Positions 13,030-24,480 of a stretch of 64,000 nt of DNA are shown here, piece by piece. The notes under the pieces are model-generated. The model did not search any database. It was given only the letters and a program-made list of their open reading frames with translations, and had not been told where the DNA came from. Position 1 is the stretch's first letter. Each line of letters begins with the position of its first letter. Source of the stretch: Blasia pusilla. Its lineage: Eukaryota > Marchantiophyta > Marchantiopsida > Blasiales. The translations under genes and the position numbers were made by a program. The stretch lies in the NCBI GenBank assembly GCA_050084515.1, contig CM114273.1:23188001-23252000 (forward strand). Direction: 5' to 3'.

Positions 13030-13590
13030 TCACCCTTTGCTGGACTGTCCTTTCTTGTCCCTACTTTGTGAAGTGGGTGTTCCAGGCCTACTCCCTACAA
13101 GAGCTCCCTTAGCTCCTGCCAGCGCTCCCTGCGCTCCTGCCTTCAACACATTCACAGCTGCTCCAGCAGTAGAAGAGACTCCTTCACGAATAGTATCAAC
13201 TCCTCCTGCTCCCTGCACTCCTGTGATAGCTCCCTGCACTCCTGCATTCAAGACGCTCGCAGCAGTTCCGGCAGTAGAAGACACTCCTTCACGAATAGAA
13301 GCAACTCCTCCTTCACGAATCTGTTCCTGTTTGTTCACTATCACCTCTGTTATATTCTCCAAGTGCCCCACCACTCCTCTCACATGATGCTTAATGAATC
13401 CCTGCATTTCCTTATCTATGAATGGAAGTTTGCCTCCTTTCTTCATGGCTTCCGAGGCCCTTAAGCCTGCAGCAAGCTGCTTCTTCTCTTCAAACTCCTC
13501 TGCAGTCACTTCGGCTGATTCCTCAGCGATTTCCTTGGCTTTCTTCATGATTCTTTGTGGAAATCTGCCAGTCAAGTCTACCACATCCAT
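13030..13590 (-). CDS. unrecognised 186-residue protein with two 32-residue repeats
   Basis: I do not recognise the family. The ATG at 13,590 is the first in frame after a TGA 21 bases upstream; a possible splice acceptor (TTTACTCATAG) lies near 13,627, so a 5' UTR intron is likely. The first 70 residues are charged and Glu/Lys/Ala-rich (KAKEIAEESAEVTAEEFEEKK), likely helical. A middle part contains GFIKHHVRGVVGHLENI. Residues about 92-170 hold two imperfect 32-residue repeats, each starting (S/T)IREGVSSTAG and continuing with Ala/Gly/Val-rich helix. The tail is basic and Ser-rich (SQSRDKKGQSSKG). There is no signal peptide or clear membrane segment. The look is that of a LEA-like or seed-storage-vacuole-unrelated stress protein, but that is only an impression. 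A lack of stops and the biased composition favour a real gene. Confidence 0.5.
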   Translation of the reverse strand: MDVVDLTGRFPQRIMKKAKEIAEESAEVTAEEFEEKKQLAAGLRASEAMKKGGKLPFIDKEMQGFIKHHVRGVVGHLENITEVIVNKQEQIREGGVASIREGVSSTAGTAASVLNAGVQGAITGVQGAGGVDTIREGVSSTAGAAVNVLKAGAQGALAGAKGALVGSRPGTPTSQSRDKKGQSSKG

Positions 13591-15069
13591 TCCGATCAGA
13601 TCACATTTTCATGACCCAATCTATGAGTAAAGCCATGAAAGAAGTGGATGCAACTCCTTTGATGGATTGATGGAACCTCATTTGCAAAGGAGTTTATCCC
13701 CGAGTTTGTCAGAATTTTGGTCAAGAGAGAGCGTGTAATTTTCCAATCACTTGTTTGGAAAAAAGTAAGTGCACATGAGCCCGTGGAAATATTGCAGGAC
13801 CCAATCTTTGATCCTGGTGGAGAAAACTAGGAGTGAGCCTCTACAGGATGATACCAGTGAAAAAGATCGAAAGTTCTTCATCCCAACTTCCAGGTATCAT
13901 TGACTTATTGAGAGGATCAGGAGTTTATTCTCACTCTTCTTTCGAAGATGGTCTCTACTGGAATATAAAAATCCCCAAAAGAACCAGTCAAGGTCTTCAG
14001 GCTGAGTTGTGATGAATGTCTTACTGACGGCAAGGAATGCAGGCTTTGAAAACACGCCTCCTCTTGCAACCACAGTTCAACTGAAGGAGGAGAAGAAAAA
14101 TACAAACAAAAACGAAACAAATACATGAATTCCTCGCTTGGGTGACATGCCAAATTTTCATCTTGGCTGCCAGACTCATGCAAGCGCACAAGCAAGCATT
14201 TGAGATAAAAGTTGATATGAAAGACACAGGCTACGGGGGAGATCGACACAAACCCCAGAAGAGGACATGCAGATAAAGAGTTCACATATCTGCAGTGCAG
14301 CAAAGGTTCGTTCGCCATAAGATCTCTAGCCTTCCAGGAGTTCTAGAAGTCTAGGCGCCGAGTACTGTGTTGATTTCGTGACAAGAAGTTTGAAGACCGT
14401 GAGTTAGTTCAAGATGGCTAGGTAGGTGGAAGCGTAAAGCTATGGAATTGCAGGGTATCTGGACATAAAGTCTGGCCTTGCAGTTCGCAGGAAACGATTC
14501 CTTGAAAAGCGTCATTGTCTAGAACCTCGGCATTTGAAATTGCAGACTCTAACTTCCCTCCTTACTGCTTTAAGTGAACGCTGGCCACATCTACCTCGAA
14601 TTGTGGTGTGCAAATCGCTCGTGCTAAGTCACCATGACAAATACAGGTCCGCGCCCCCCCGCAAACTTCTGGACTTCACGATCCTCACAGGTCTAAACTA
14701 AATCTGCACCACAAAACTGTCGAAATCCTTCAGTGTTATAATTGAAGCTGAGAACCGGTGTTTTATTTAATGTTCCTCTCCACACATCGAGAGACAAGCA
14801 CCTGCAGGTCAAAGGCATAACGCTGCAAGTCTTCCCATCCAGAATGACAAATAGATATTTGAGGAGAATTTCGAAGGCAAGCGGGGGTAGAATTTAGGAA
14901 AGACTCTGCAAAACTGAGATTATCGAAGCAACGTGGGATAGCACAAGGTACCGCCCGGACATAAGCCCATAAGCCCACCCAGATGTGACTGACATGGACA
15001 GCAGCAAGAAACATTCACCGCTTCTTGCTGCAGAAAAGCCATACAAAACGCTCAGTTGAAATTAAGTTA
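13591..15069. other. intergenic or 5' intron, no coding motif seen
   Basis: If the 13.0-13.6 kb gene is transcribed from the GC-rich island at 15.1-16.0 kb, this stretch would be its 5' UTR intron. Open frames on both strands are short and without familiar motifs. Confidence 0.35.
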
Positions 15070-16010
15070 TCTGTTAACGCGGCTTAACTGACCAAACAAT
15101 ATCAGTCTCCTCAGTTTGTGAGCAGAGAAACCTGCCTTGGCGTCGTCTTTGGCAGATGCACTCAAACCCGGAATCCCCACAACCACTTTCCCGCTCTAGA
15201 CATCTGCAACGATCAACGGGTCGGTTACGAAACTCAGTCTCTTCCTCACATTCCCTACCACCCAAACAAAATATCTGCGGTCGCTGATCTGCAACGCCTT
15301 CCTAAACGTCGATCTCTACGGTCCGTCAAATTCATACATGTATCCCCGTAGTCTGAACTAGACCACCTCCCATTCAATCAGCAGCGATCGGCGCGCCTCT
15401 TAGGCGATCTGCACCTCATCCAACCAGGCCCTCCAAACTAATACTTCTCTCTACAACACCCGCGCTCTCAGACCGACGCCCCCGCTTAAATCGAATTGCT
15501 GCGACTCCACCCTCTCCCCTATGGAAGATCGTTGGACCGAAGGATCGAAATTCCGCAGACGCCGACCTCAGATTTGCGATGATCAGTTGACGACAACTCA
15601 CCTCTCCCAGATCTTTCTATTCCCGCCTGAGAGCGGATGCAATCATGGCTTCACGGCACCCGATCTCTACCACATCTCTCTCAATTCTAAACCCGAAATT
15701 CGAAAGTCTCAATTCCAAAGTCTAACCTGTCAAAGTTCCCCTTCCATTCCCCCGCGACGGCTGCCGACGGGGCGGCGTCCGGAGTGCGAACAGTCGCGCG
15801 GCCGAGGGATCGTCTCTCTGGGCAGATTTCGGTTTGGTCAAATGCTTCGGAGAGAGACGAACGAATCAAATGGGCCGCGCTCTGCGACCCTCGTGGGATT
15901 ACGCTTTGTGAATGACTCGGTTATCATGGCGATGGCGACGACGATCTCACCGCGCAGTTCACGAGGTTTTCGGTGGACGAATGACCATGTGCCACGGGTT
16001 AAGATAGCTA
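15070..16010 (-). promoter_or_regulatory. GC-rich island, probable promoter/first exon of the gene at 13.0-13.6 kb
   Basis: This is one of only three host-like GC-rich blocks in the window; the other two coincide with the metacaspase and LHCII promoters. It contains many CpGs (for example GGCGCGCCTC, CAGTCGCGCGGCCG). The only host-like reading frame nearby is the minus-strand one at 13,030-13,590. A 190-residue plus-strand frame at 15,521-16,093 has no recognisable domain and looks accidental. Confidence 0.35.
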
Positions 16011-16200
16011 GTTGGCATGTGGCATGCATATACTATGCACCCTTCCAAAAAAGTCTCCACCTACTATGTCACAAGATGAAATATAAACTTTAATAGAAAC
16101 TTGGATGGAAAACTCATCGAGATACAAAGGAGGGGGCATAGAGAGCCAAACAACCCACGGGCAAAAACCGGCCCCGAAGAGACAGAAAGGGGCCTCTCCT

Positions 16201-17017
16201 CTAATGACCAAACTCACCAACAGCATAGACAATATCAGCGATACCTAGAGAACTATGGCTACTACTAAGTGGGCCTCTAGCATTGGCATCTCCAACCGCC
16301 TGAACCCACTGCAAAAGCCCATTTGCCTGGGCATGCTGCAAAGTTATGAAGACCCATTGCCTACAATAAAGTATCGCAATGGCTAAGGACAACCCATTTC
16401 TCGACTAGAGATGATGGGCGCAATCCGTAAGGAACGAGTCAAACCTCTCCCCCATAGCCTTGTACCTCTCAATGGCTAGGGGGATAAATCGATGTCCGTC
16501 TTGAAGTCGACTATAAATGTGGATCTTCTTTGCCACCGCCGCCGCTCTTTATAGCAATCTCCCTTGTGCCACCACTTGGGCTCGCATCGCCTCCCGCATA
16601 GGATCTGTCACTACAACATCCGCAACCACCACCTAAGACTCCCACGTCATATACAGATCAACACGGATAAGGGAATCTCGCATGGAGTAGTGCCTCTCTC
16701 TCTGCGCAAGGAAGCCACTCTCCCGAGCAACACAGAACATAATATCCCGCATTGCATCGTGAATGGCTATCCTCTCATCCCCAACTGTACACTGTGCCAA
16801 ATGCACACCAAGTAGATCCAGACTTCGGCGACACTCGCAATGTGTCAAACCAACCACCGATGGTTGGGGGAGGCCCAATCGAAACCGCATTGCTGTAGTG
16901 TAGGTAAGTGGTATGATGCGAAAGCCGAGAGGAGGGGGCGAGCCTCCATCCATGAGCCTTCCCCCTTTTCGGAGCAAGAGCGAATACGGGTCCGAACCTC
17001 CATGGGGATATTCCCAT
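16201..17017 (-). pseudogene. LINE C-terminal Cys/His motif and nuclease-like domain
   Basis: The minus strand encodes a HCECRRSLDLLGVHLAQC motif near 16,820-16,870, followed by a GDERIAIHDAMRDI segment. Downstream come VDLYMTWES (16,635), VVVADVVVTDP and AVAKKIHIYS...FIPLAIERY (16,430-16,560), separated by stop codons. The D...V-V-D-V-T...K...Y...F.P spacing resembles PD-(D/E)xK nucleases used for target nicking in RLE-type LINEs. The assignment of the nuclease is by pattern only. Confidence 0.5.
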
Positions 17018-17350
17018 CCGATATATTAGCTCTGAACATTGCCTTAAAGTGGGCTTCCATCAAAGAAGATTGGAGCCCAAATTGTCCGGAGGTAACTAGA
17101 GAAGAGAAAGTGGGAAGAACTACTCTAGCCTCAACTAGAAGGGAGTCTCTATAAGCTGTGAGTGAAGACTAAAGTGGGAAAAGGCCATCCTCAACTTGGA
17201 AAATGTACTGTAAAAAGGGCGGTCTATCCCTAACCGAAAATCGAGAGCAAAGGAGGGGTGCTACACTAGCCCAACTCCTAAAAGAGCCAAAGACGCCACT
17301 AACTTAGTCGCTATAAGACCTACTCCACCAAAGGCAATCGGCCAAGAAGC

Positions 17351-18641
17351 CTATCTACGAGCTAACTCCCCCGCGGGGCACTCTAAGGAGCCGGGTTCTA
17401 GTAGATCCCCAAACGCCTGCATGATCTTTCTATCAAAGGATCTATACAAGGAAGAAATATGACTAGACGCCCATACGATTCTACAAAGATAACCAGGTCT
17501 ACGAGCGAAACAGGATGAGAGGATGCCATAAGCTACTTGAGGGTCACCAATCCTCGTGAGATGGTTGACATGGAGAAGATCCTCGGTAAGAACCGCCGCC
17601 ACAAAACTCGATACAAAGTCTTGGCTTCCGAGTGGGACTCTCAAGACGTGAAGCCCTCCAACAGGTGTCAAGAATCCATCGGGTAAATGAATATCAGCCG
17701 GCATGCCTGATGGAGACCAAGCCTTGCACTTTCCCACCTTCACCGCGAGGCCGACACTTGCCAACTGTGGTGAAATGTGTTGAAATGCAGGAACGACGAG
17801 GTCGACCAACAATATGAGTATCATCTGCCAACAAAGGGAAAATACAACCCGGGAAAGCCTCCACCGTAGAAAGAACCGCTCGATAATGAGCCAAAACAAA
17901 CAATGCACCACCCAAGGGATCACCCTGACGAGTCTCGGTAGCAGACTCCAAAACCGTGACCTCCTCCTCGAACCTACAGTGGTGAAAATAGAGGGCCAAA
18001 GGGACCCCATAGAAAGCCTGCACAAAGGGCAGCTATCTTCAACTCCATGAAGATAGCTGCCCGAGACACTAAGTTGAAGGCGTTCTCCACGTCAACTTGG
18101 AGAACCACCCACTCAGGATGTATATCCAAACAAGCCCTCAAACCTAAGGCTACACTCTCACAACTGGCTGGCATGGCAACTCTGAACTGGTGTGGACTCA
18201 GATGTGACTGGAAAGCCTGACGGAATTGCAAAGCAATAGTGCGACTCACCAACCGCAAGAACACCTTACCTATGGCAATCAGACGGATCCCTCCACCCTC
18301 CTTCGACAGCGCCAAAAATCGCCCCGCCCCCAATACTTTAGCCATTGTTGTTGGCACTCTCCCTTGAGCTAGGTGAGAGGCAACCTGAAGCAACTCCGAA
18401 AAGCCGCTAGCAGAGTCCTCGGGGGGAAATCAATTAGAAGATGTTCGTTTATCATACCGGACAACCCTCGGGCTACTATCCTAGGGGAACGCCTGAGTGT
18501 CCGTGCAAAGAGAGACAGGTCTAGGCATAAAGCCGTGTCAGGATGGAAGTCACATACAAAAGTTGGAATGTTAACCATTTGACGAGCATGTAGCCTCCGG
18601 AGGGCATCGATGGTAAAAGCGGAAGCACGAGCCATGTCCAT
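17351..18641 (-). pseudogene. non-LTR reverse transcriptase, frameshifted
   Basis: Fragments in several frames carry RT landmarks in the right order: LSKEGGGIRLIAIGKVFLRL (about 18,250-18,310), VDVENAFNLVSR (about 18,060-18,100), the RQGDPLGGALFVLA box near 17,900-17,935, and PLLADDTHIVG with the catalytic Asp pair encoded at about 17,820-17,828. The GDPLGGALF and LADD boxes are diagnostic of RVT_1. Frame changes fall near 18,000 and 17,700. No full-length frame exists, so it is inactive. Confidence 0.75.
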
Positions 18642-19103
18642 AGGGTGGAGCGCACGAGCCGCTCGCGACTACTCGCCCGCTCGTCCAAGAGTCCTACATC
18701 ATCGTAACCTGGCTGCTACAAGATCATCCATCAGGAAACTAAGTGAAGTGCTATCTCTGGCATATGCCACAAACTCACTCTGCAGAGACTCTCAATCGCC
18801 TCCTCAAAAATGCCACAATCGGGCCACAACCTCTCTATGGCCAACCTTCAACTCTCCCCCACGGGTATAATGAAGACACCATTGTGGAAGGAGAAGTAGT
18901 AGATACCAAGAGATCTCATCCATAGGATCAAGTGCAATCCTAGATAGAGGAAAGGAAGGAGGAAAGCCTTGCGGAGCTTATCCCGAATGGCATGGGGGAT
19001 CCTATGAAACAACCTCGGGTAAGGAAAACAGGTCTCAAAGAGGCCTATGATGCCGCCAATGTGGGACCTCAACCACTCCCATGCCTCGGGAGGGGGTGAT
19101 GAT

Positions 19104-19583
19104 TGTCACATGTGAGTAGCCGATAGGCCGAGATCTATCGTGGATAGGGCGTAGGAGCCCGCGGACTATCTTGAGTGTAACTTTGTCCCACGATGTCGGA
19201 TGAGGTTGAGGATAGGTCCATTGTGTCAGGAACGTCGTTTCTGACAACTTTCATGTTGAGGTCTTTTAGAGCCGGATGACTTGTTGACCAGGTCACCCGC
19301 CCCTGGTAACCTGTGCGCGCAGGTTACCAAGGGAAAGACTATTTTTAGGGGAAGAGCCTTTTGGCTCTTCCTAACCCTATATAAGAGAGGAAGATGGCTT
19401 TCCTAAGCCATCTTACTCATGTTGGGTCGTTGGAGCACCTCCCTTGTATGTGTGTGAGCTAGGACTAGGGTGCTAGCGTCCGGATTCCTTGATAGCACAG
19501 GGTGGACGAGGCTCGATATGCCGATGTAGATTGAGGAGTGGAGTTTTAGGCCGGGTGTGCCGTTTTTACTACTCTTTATTTTT
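19104..19583 (+). repeat. E1 5' LTR (lacks the terminal 138 bp)
   Basis: Starts TGTCACATGTGAG. The TATATAAGAG at about 19,378-19,387 is a good TATA box for element transcription. Identity with the 3' copy ends abruptly at 19,583 (TTTATTTTT); the following ACATGAGAAAG is not found after the 3' copy, which instead continues into a 138-bp terminal part. Confidence 0.85.
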
Positions 19584-20935
19584 ACATGAGAAAGATGTCA
19601 GGGGGCTGGGAATTCGTTGTTTGCAGGTAGGCAAGCGAGTTGCCTTGGTCGGGAGCCCCAAGAGACGCGTGTGTTGCGGGTGTTTTTCATTTTCCTGTTC
19701 GGAAGGCCATGGGCGGAAGCGCTGTCCATTTTTCTCAGATTTTGTTGGTGCACAGGGATTGGGGACAGCGGCAGAGTGTAGTACGGAATGGGCGTCGGGT
19801 GTACGCAAGTGAGGGTGTCGAGAGAGAGAAGAAAGGAAGGTTTCGGTCTTGCAGCCGCCGGGGGGCTGTTAAGTAAAGACGGCTAGCTAGGTTGCGGCCG
19901 GTCTAGGGTTAGGTCACGGGCAAGGGCCGGAGGACCACGGAGTCAGGAGCCAAGGGTCTCGAGGTGGTAGACAGGCGGACGACATACAGGCTGGGGCACG
20001 GACAGCGGACGGGCGAGGGGCGCGGACAGGCGCACAGAGAGAGCGGAGTTACAAGGGCCGCGGGACCTTTTCCCCCCCCCCCCCACCCCGCACATTTACA
20101 AGGGCCGCGGACCCTTCCCCCTCCCACGTGGTAAGGCACTAGGTAGACATAGTAGGACCGGACGTAGTCATGGTAAAACTGGCTTACCAGGTTGGGAAGC
20201 GGATGAGGTGGAATGGCTAACATAGTTGGGAGAGCTATGTGGTTGAGCGGGCTTGTACGCAAATTTTCAGAGTGAGATTTTGCACGGAGATTATTTTTGG
20301 AAGACCGAACTGACTGTCGGCGAGGTGGGTGAGTTACATCGACAATTTGCGGGGGAGAGTTGACGATGGAGTATCTGTTGACGGGAGGATCGACGTGTTG
20401 GTCGAGGAGAGTGTTGTGTTTGTGGAGATTGTCATATCATGTGGAGGAGTGCATGTTGACGGTGCAGCAGGTTGGAGGGCGTGATCAGGTTACCCATTCG
20501 AGTCCCTTTTCCTGCACTTGTCGTGTGTGATTTAGAGTGCTGGGTATCGGGTAGTAGCTGGTGCTAGATGGGTGCAGTGATGGTGACGAGTGTAGATTCT
20601 TTTCATGTGCAGCATGTTGGTGGATATACAGCGGTTGCCGAGTAGGGGTCGCGTGTATGACCCGAGAGAGTGTCGCTAGGTTAGGTGAGCCTGTTGGGAG
20701 GCTCATGGTAAGCCCGAGTGTTGAGCGTGCGTGAGGCTGGGTATGTCATCACGGGGTTGATGTTAGCATAGGTGAGCTAGTGAGGCGTGTGGGAGACTCT
20801 CGGTGAGTCTAAGTGCTTGAGCGTGTGAGATAGGGTTTGTCATCACGGCGTTCTTCCAGGGTTCGGAAGAATGGGGTAGTGCGAGCAGTAGTAGTGGTGT
20901 GACACGGAGTGGAGTGAGATACCGAGGGGTTACCA
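19584..20935 (+). other. E1 untranslated leader
   Basis: About 1.35 kb of GC-rich sequence between LTR and gag, without a recognisable domain. It includes a run of C residues near 20,070-20,090. A primer-binding site complementary to a tRNA 3' end is not evident next to the LTR, perhaps because the LTR end was lost. Confidence 0.55.
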
Positions 20936-22362
20936 GTGAGGAGCTACCTCGACATCCATCCGTACGGATCGTCATCACTCAACACTCGGTCTGGTGACGA
21001 GATCACAGACAGAGACAGTAGTACTTGGCAGGAGATGGACGACATGGGCCATTGGGGCATGCGTCGTTTCTCGGGTGCAGTGGGCACCATCGACTTAGAT
21101 GATTTTATCCAGGAGTTCGACACATGGTGCAACTTCCAGGAGATACGGACCCCGACACGGTTCAACCCTTTTAGGGCATGGAAGGGGTTGTTCCAACACT
21201 TGGAGGGTCCTCCGATGGATGACTACATGGAGTTTTGATCACTATATTCAGTAGAGATCAATGCTTGGAGGATGTATTGGGCTCGAGGGTATGTGTCCAC
21301 TAGTGGTCGCGAGGCATATGTTGGGATTGTGAGAGGAGAGAGACCCATACCATCAGCCCAGAGACTAGATGGAGAAGAGGGCAGTGAGACAGGCGATGTG
21401 GCAGAGACCTCTAGTGGTAGAGGCCCACCCAACTTCAGCCCCACAGTGGAGTTCTTCCGACATTTGGGGAAGAGCTACCAGGGCGTACGCACCGACAAGC
21501 TGAAGAGTCTACATGATTTTCAGCGACGATCTGGTGAGAGTCTGAGAGAGGCATTCACATGCATGAGGAGGCTGATCATTGCTACGTTTGAGTGATCGAG
21601 GCGTGATCACCCAAAGATTGGTCTGAGGGTTCGGACCGAGAACTACGGAGGAGAGTCTGAGATGCAGTGCTGATTCACAAAGCGAAGCCCACATTGAAGG
21701 TGGTCTTTGAGTTGTCTGAGCGTATTGAGCTCAACATGAGTGAGGAGTAGGTAGTGACCGCTGGATTTTCTCGAGAGTCGACGGGTCCACGAGCGACGGT
21801 GACCCCACAGGTGCCTCAGCCAGCACCAGTACCACGGGAGCGGGCCAGTGTGCCTAGAGAGCAGGGCAGGTACCGTGAGCCTATGAGGCAACAACCCGCA
21901 CCTACATATGTTGCCCAACACGGACCGATGTGGTCTTGTTGGACGTGTGGAGGGGCCCATAAGCAAAGAGACTGCCCACAGTATGGGAGAGGACCACCAG
22001 TGCCTCCGATTGCTCAGGAGCCATAGAGGATGGCCCCACCACAGCACCAGTGTGACCATTGCCACACATATGGTCACACTAGGGATAGATGTTTTGACCT
22101 TCGCCGAGGGGCACGTCCAGAGGTAGGTCGAGGGCCTGGGGGCGGTCGTCCTGGAGGAGGTCGGGGAGTTCTTCCTGGACGTGGTGGTAGAGGACCACCA
22201 CCAGCCAGAGGAGATGGAGCAGGAGCACCAGAGCCGGCACTTCTCTCACGCATTGATCAGTTTGAGCAGAGGATTGCTGCCATGACGATGATGCGGCTTA
22301 GGAAGGCACGGAGTCGGCGAGCTAGTGTGACTCGGCTTCTACCTCTTACCCCGACCCGGTGA
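20936..22362 (+). pseudogene. E1 gag with two CCHC zinc knuckles
   Basis: The capsid protein of the element. Capsid-like segment near 21,040-21,235 (GAVGTIDLDDFIQEFDTW, FNPFRAWKGLFQHLEG) ends at a TGA; the frame continues to 21,595 (DKLKSLHDFQRRSGESLREAF, typical of Ty3 Gag) and breaks again. The nucleocapsid has two knuckles in one frame, split by a TAG at 22,024: CWTCGGAHKQRDC (21,937-21,975, spacing C-x2-C-x3-H-x4-C, one short) and CDHCHTYGHTRDRC (22,050-22,091, canonical). A Gly/Arg/Pro-rich tail follows. The same domains recur in E2 at 30,471-32,330. Confidence 0.8.
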
Positions 22363-23730
22363 GGATCTCTTGATATGGGATTTATGTGTAGTGCAGCCCA
22401 GGTTGAGGCGGTGCGGTGGTGACTCGGGGTGTGCTGCGAGAGGCACCGAGCCATCGAGAGGTGGAGTTGAGATTGACCCACCGAGGGGACCGATGGGCGG
22501 CAGCCGGGTTCCACGATCGTTCACATTGTCGGAGGCACTACACACACCATCGATGGTGCCTCGGCGACCGATGGTGCCTCTGATTCAGGCACTTACGTCG
22601 ACGTCATGAGGAGTTGGAGTGACAACTCCTATGCCGGCTCGAGTGGAGTCGATTAATCGACCATAGTGTTGGAGGTGGCCACCGAGTGAGTCGACTCGCT
22701 ATTTTCCGCCATAGAGTTGGCGACATTGGGAGTTGGACCATCCGAGGTGTTCGGTTGGCCGCCACGTTGTGTGAGCTTGGAGAGATGGCGCTTCTTGTTG
22801 AGGTAGTTGAGGAGGTGGTGGACTTGCCCTCGAGCCGGTGCTTGGGACGTTCCCCACGAGTCATGGCATGCGGTGGTGGCGCGGTTGATAGATATGCCAC
22901 TCGACCGCCATAGAGCGGCAAAGTGGTAACACCGAGTAGTGTTTGGATAACCGAAAGCCGGGTATTTTGCTTGGTTAGTCCGATGGGGACGAGATACCAC
23001 CCAGCGCGCCCTACTTGATTCAGAGCGCAACCCTTGATGTTAGGGAAGGCGGCGTGTTTAGCGTTGGGGTTACGGAAGGCCGACATTGAGCCTTGTCCCT
23101 TCCAGATCTGAGACCTCGATTGGGGCGTATCACCCACTCAATATATGACTCGGACAGAGATTGTTATCGAGTCGGCTGAGCATGCGACGGATAGTGCTAT
23201 GGTGCGCACACGTGCGATTACGACACGGTGAGTAAATGCGATGTGTTGGTGGGGAGTATGCGATGTTATATCCCCTAGATTCATCCTTGACCGGGAGGAG
23301 ACCGTTGCTTATCGGCCAGGATGGCGTTGGTGACGGCCGGATGAGTCAATTACCCGTGCGATTTATGCGGGGACGAGGTGGTCGATCACGAGGCGAGTCT
23401 CAGGACCACGCGTTGGCGCTTTCACGAGATAGTGTTAGCTGGCCAGGAGAGTTGTTGGAGGGGAACGCACATGCGGAGGATGTCCCAGTAGCGGATAGTC
23501 CCACGGACAGACAGGCCATGGCGGGTGTCTCTTCCCATGTTGGCGAGGCCTCTTCACCATTGTGGGGTACGACTCGGGAGCTACAGAGGAGTGCCTACGA
23601 CCTCGTGAGGCAGGCGCGGAGTCATGTTTTTATCCCACAGCCGCGAGAGTCACGTGGCGATCGGGCTCTTGGAGTGGAGACGATGACCCCACTAGATACC
23701 ACACATGTTGTGTGGTAGTGCCCAGAGGAG
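22363..23730 (+). pseudogene. E1 protease region and linker, decayed
   Basis: By position and by comparison with E2 this is the aspartic protease. The E1 copy is hard to read: the conserved parts (LVGGxxxYP-like near 23,255) are frameshifted. The downstream linker 23,236-23,718 is open and matches E2 (WPGELLEG, PLWGTTRELQR, TPLDTTHVVW against WPSELIEG, PLWGSTEDLRR, TPLDITPIVW). A TAG at 23,716 separates it from the methyltransferase in the same frame. Confidence 0.6.
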
Positions 23731-24480
23731 GGTGTTAGGGTGTTAGATCTCTTCGGAGGGATTAGCACCGGATTGGCTGCACTATTGCAGGCGGGCATAA
23801 GGGTGCATCAGTACCTTTATGTGGAGAGAGATGAGACCGCGCGGCGAGTATCATTACGTCACGTGGCGAGATTGGTCCAGAGGTATCCGGAGTTGTTGTC
23901 GATATCTGCAGTACGGGGATACCAGCATACGCTACCCGCCGACATCTCTTTGGCCAAGTGTCTCCCAACAACGGCACGTTCTCCAAAATGTACGCAGGAG
24001 AACATATCTGACTCTCCTGCAAGTGTCGTAATACTCGCAGCATCTCCCAAAACATCCCTGACCTTGGATCCTGCAATCCAAATCCTCGGCCAGCTGATGA
24101 ATGACCCTGACATGGCCATCCAGCAATCACCAAATGAATGGCACCATTCATCACCTGGCCGAAGATTTGGATTGCAGGATCCAAGGTCAGGGATGTTTTG
24201 GGAGATGTTGCGAGTATCACGACACTTGCAGGAGAGTCAGATTTGTTCTCCATCGTACATTTTGGAGAACGTGCCGTTGTTGGGAGACACTCGTGCACAT
24301 GTGATGACGAGTGTACATCAGGTGAGGTCCTGGTTGGGACCTGCTGTGTTGTTAGATGCAGCGAGAGGTGGGTCACATGCCCATCGTCCACGACTGTGGT
24401 GGACGAACCTGATACCATCAGAGGTATTGAGTCGAGCATACGGTGGAGTCCAGAGAGCACCACATAGAGACCGGTTAGGG
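23731..24480 (+). pseudogene. E1 cytosine-5 DNA methyltransferase, DNMT3/DRM-like, rearranged
   Basis: Transfers a methyl group from S-adenosylmethionine to cytosine C5 in DNA. Motif I (SAM binding) is VLDLFGGISTG at about 23,731-23,763, followed by YLYVERDE, as in DNMT3 (LFDGIATG...SEVCED). Motif VI is ENVPLLGD at about 24,265-24,288. Motif VIII is AHRPRLWWTNL at about 24,375-24,410, very like AHRARYFWGNL of DNMT3. The motif order I-VI-VIII is not permuted, so this resembles DNMT3 more than plant DRM circular permutants. The catalytic PCQG motif IV is present only in reverse orientation (about 24,104-24,118), in the loop of a 147-bp inverted repeat. This copy therefore cannot make an active enzyme. 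E2 and E3 keep the normal order. Confidence 0.85.
23957..24291. repeat. 147-bp inverted repeat inside the E1 methyltransferase
   Basis: Arms 23,957-24,103 and 24,145-24,291 are reverse complements with about 7 mismatches (about 95%), around a 41-bp spacer. The right arm is the genuine coding strand from just after motif IV to motif VI; the left arm is an inverted copy that has replaced the native motif I-IV interval. The spacer carries motif IV (WPCQG) on the minus strand. A strand-switch during reverse transcription would give this pattern. Confidence 0.9.

Larger units (their letters stand above)
16180..19103 (-). mobile_element. non-LTR retrotransposon, 3' two thirds (restriction-like-endonuclease type)
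   Basis: Read on the minus strand, this has an upstream domain (18,848-19,090), reverse transcriptase (17,351-18,641), a Cys/His motif (about 16,900) and a nuclease-like tail (16,201-16,650). All are in decayed frames. The 5' part resumes at 27,327 on the far side of the inserted Ty3 element E1. RT followed by a C-terminal nuclease and preceded by a zinc finger is the order of R2/CRE/NeSL-like LINEs. The 3' end is near 16,180; a second copy of that end occurs at about 28,110-28,260. Confidence 0.7.

Noticed and set aside
15521-16093. 190-residue plus-strand frame
   Set aside because: Lies in a GC-rich island, has no domain or sensible composition and overlaps a likely promoter; treated as accidental.
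22604-23137. 177-residue minus-strand frame
   Set aside because: Antisense of the E1 Gag-protease interval; the same antisense frame occurs opposite E2 (37,489-38,007), which is explained by shared coding sequence on the other strand.
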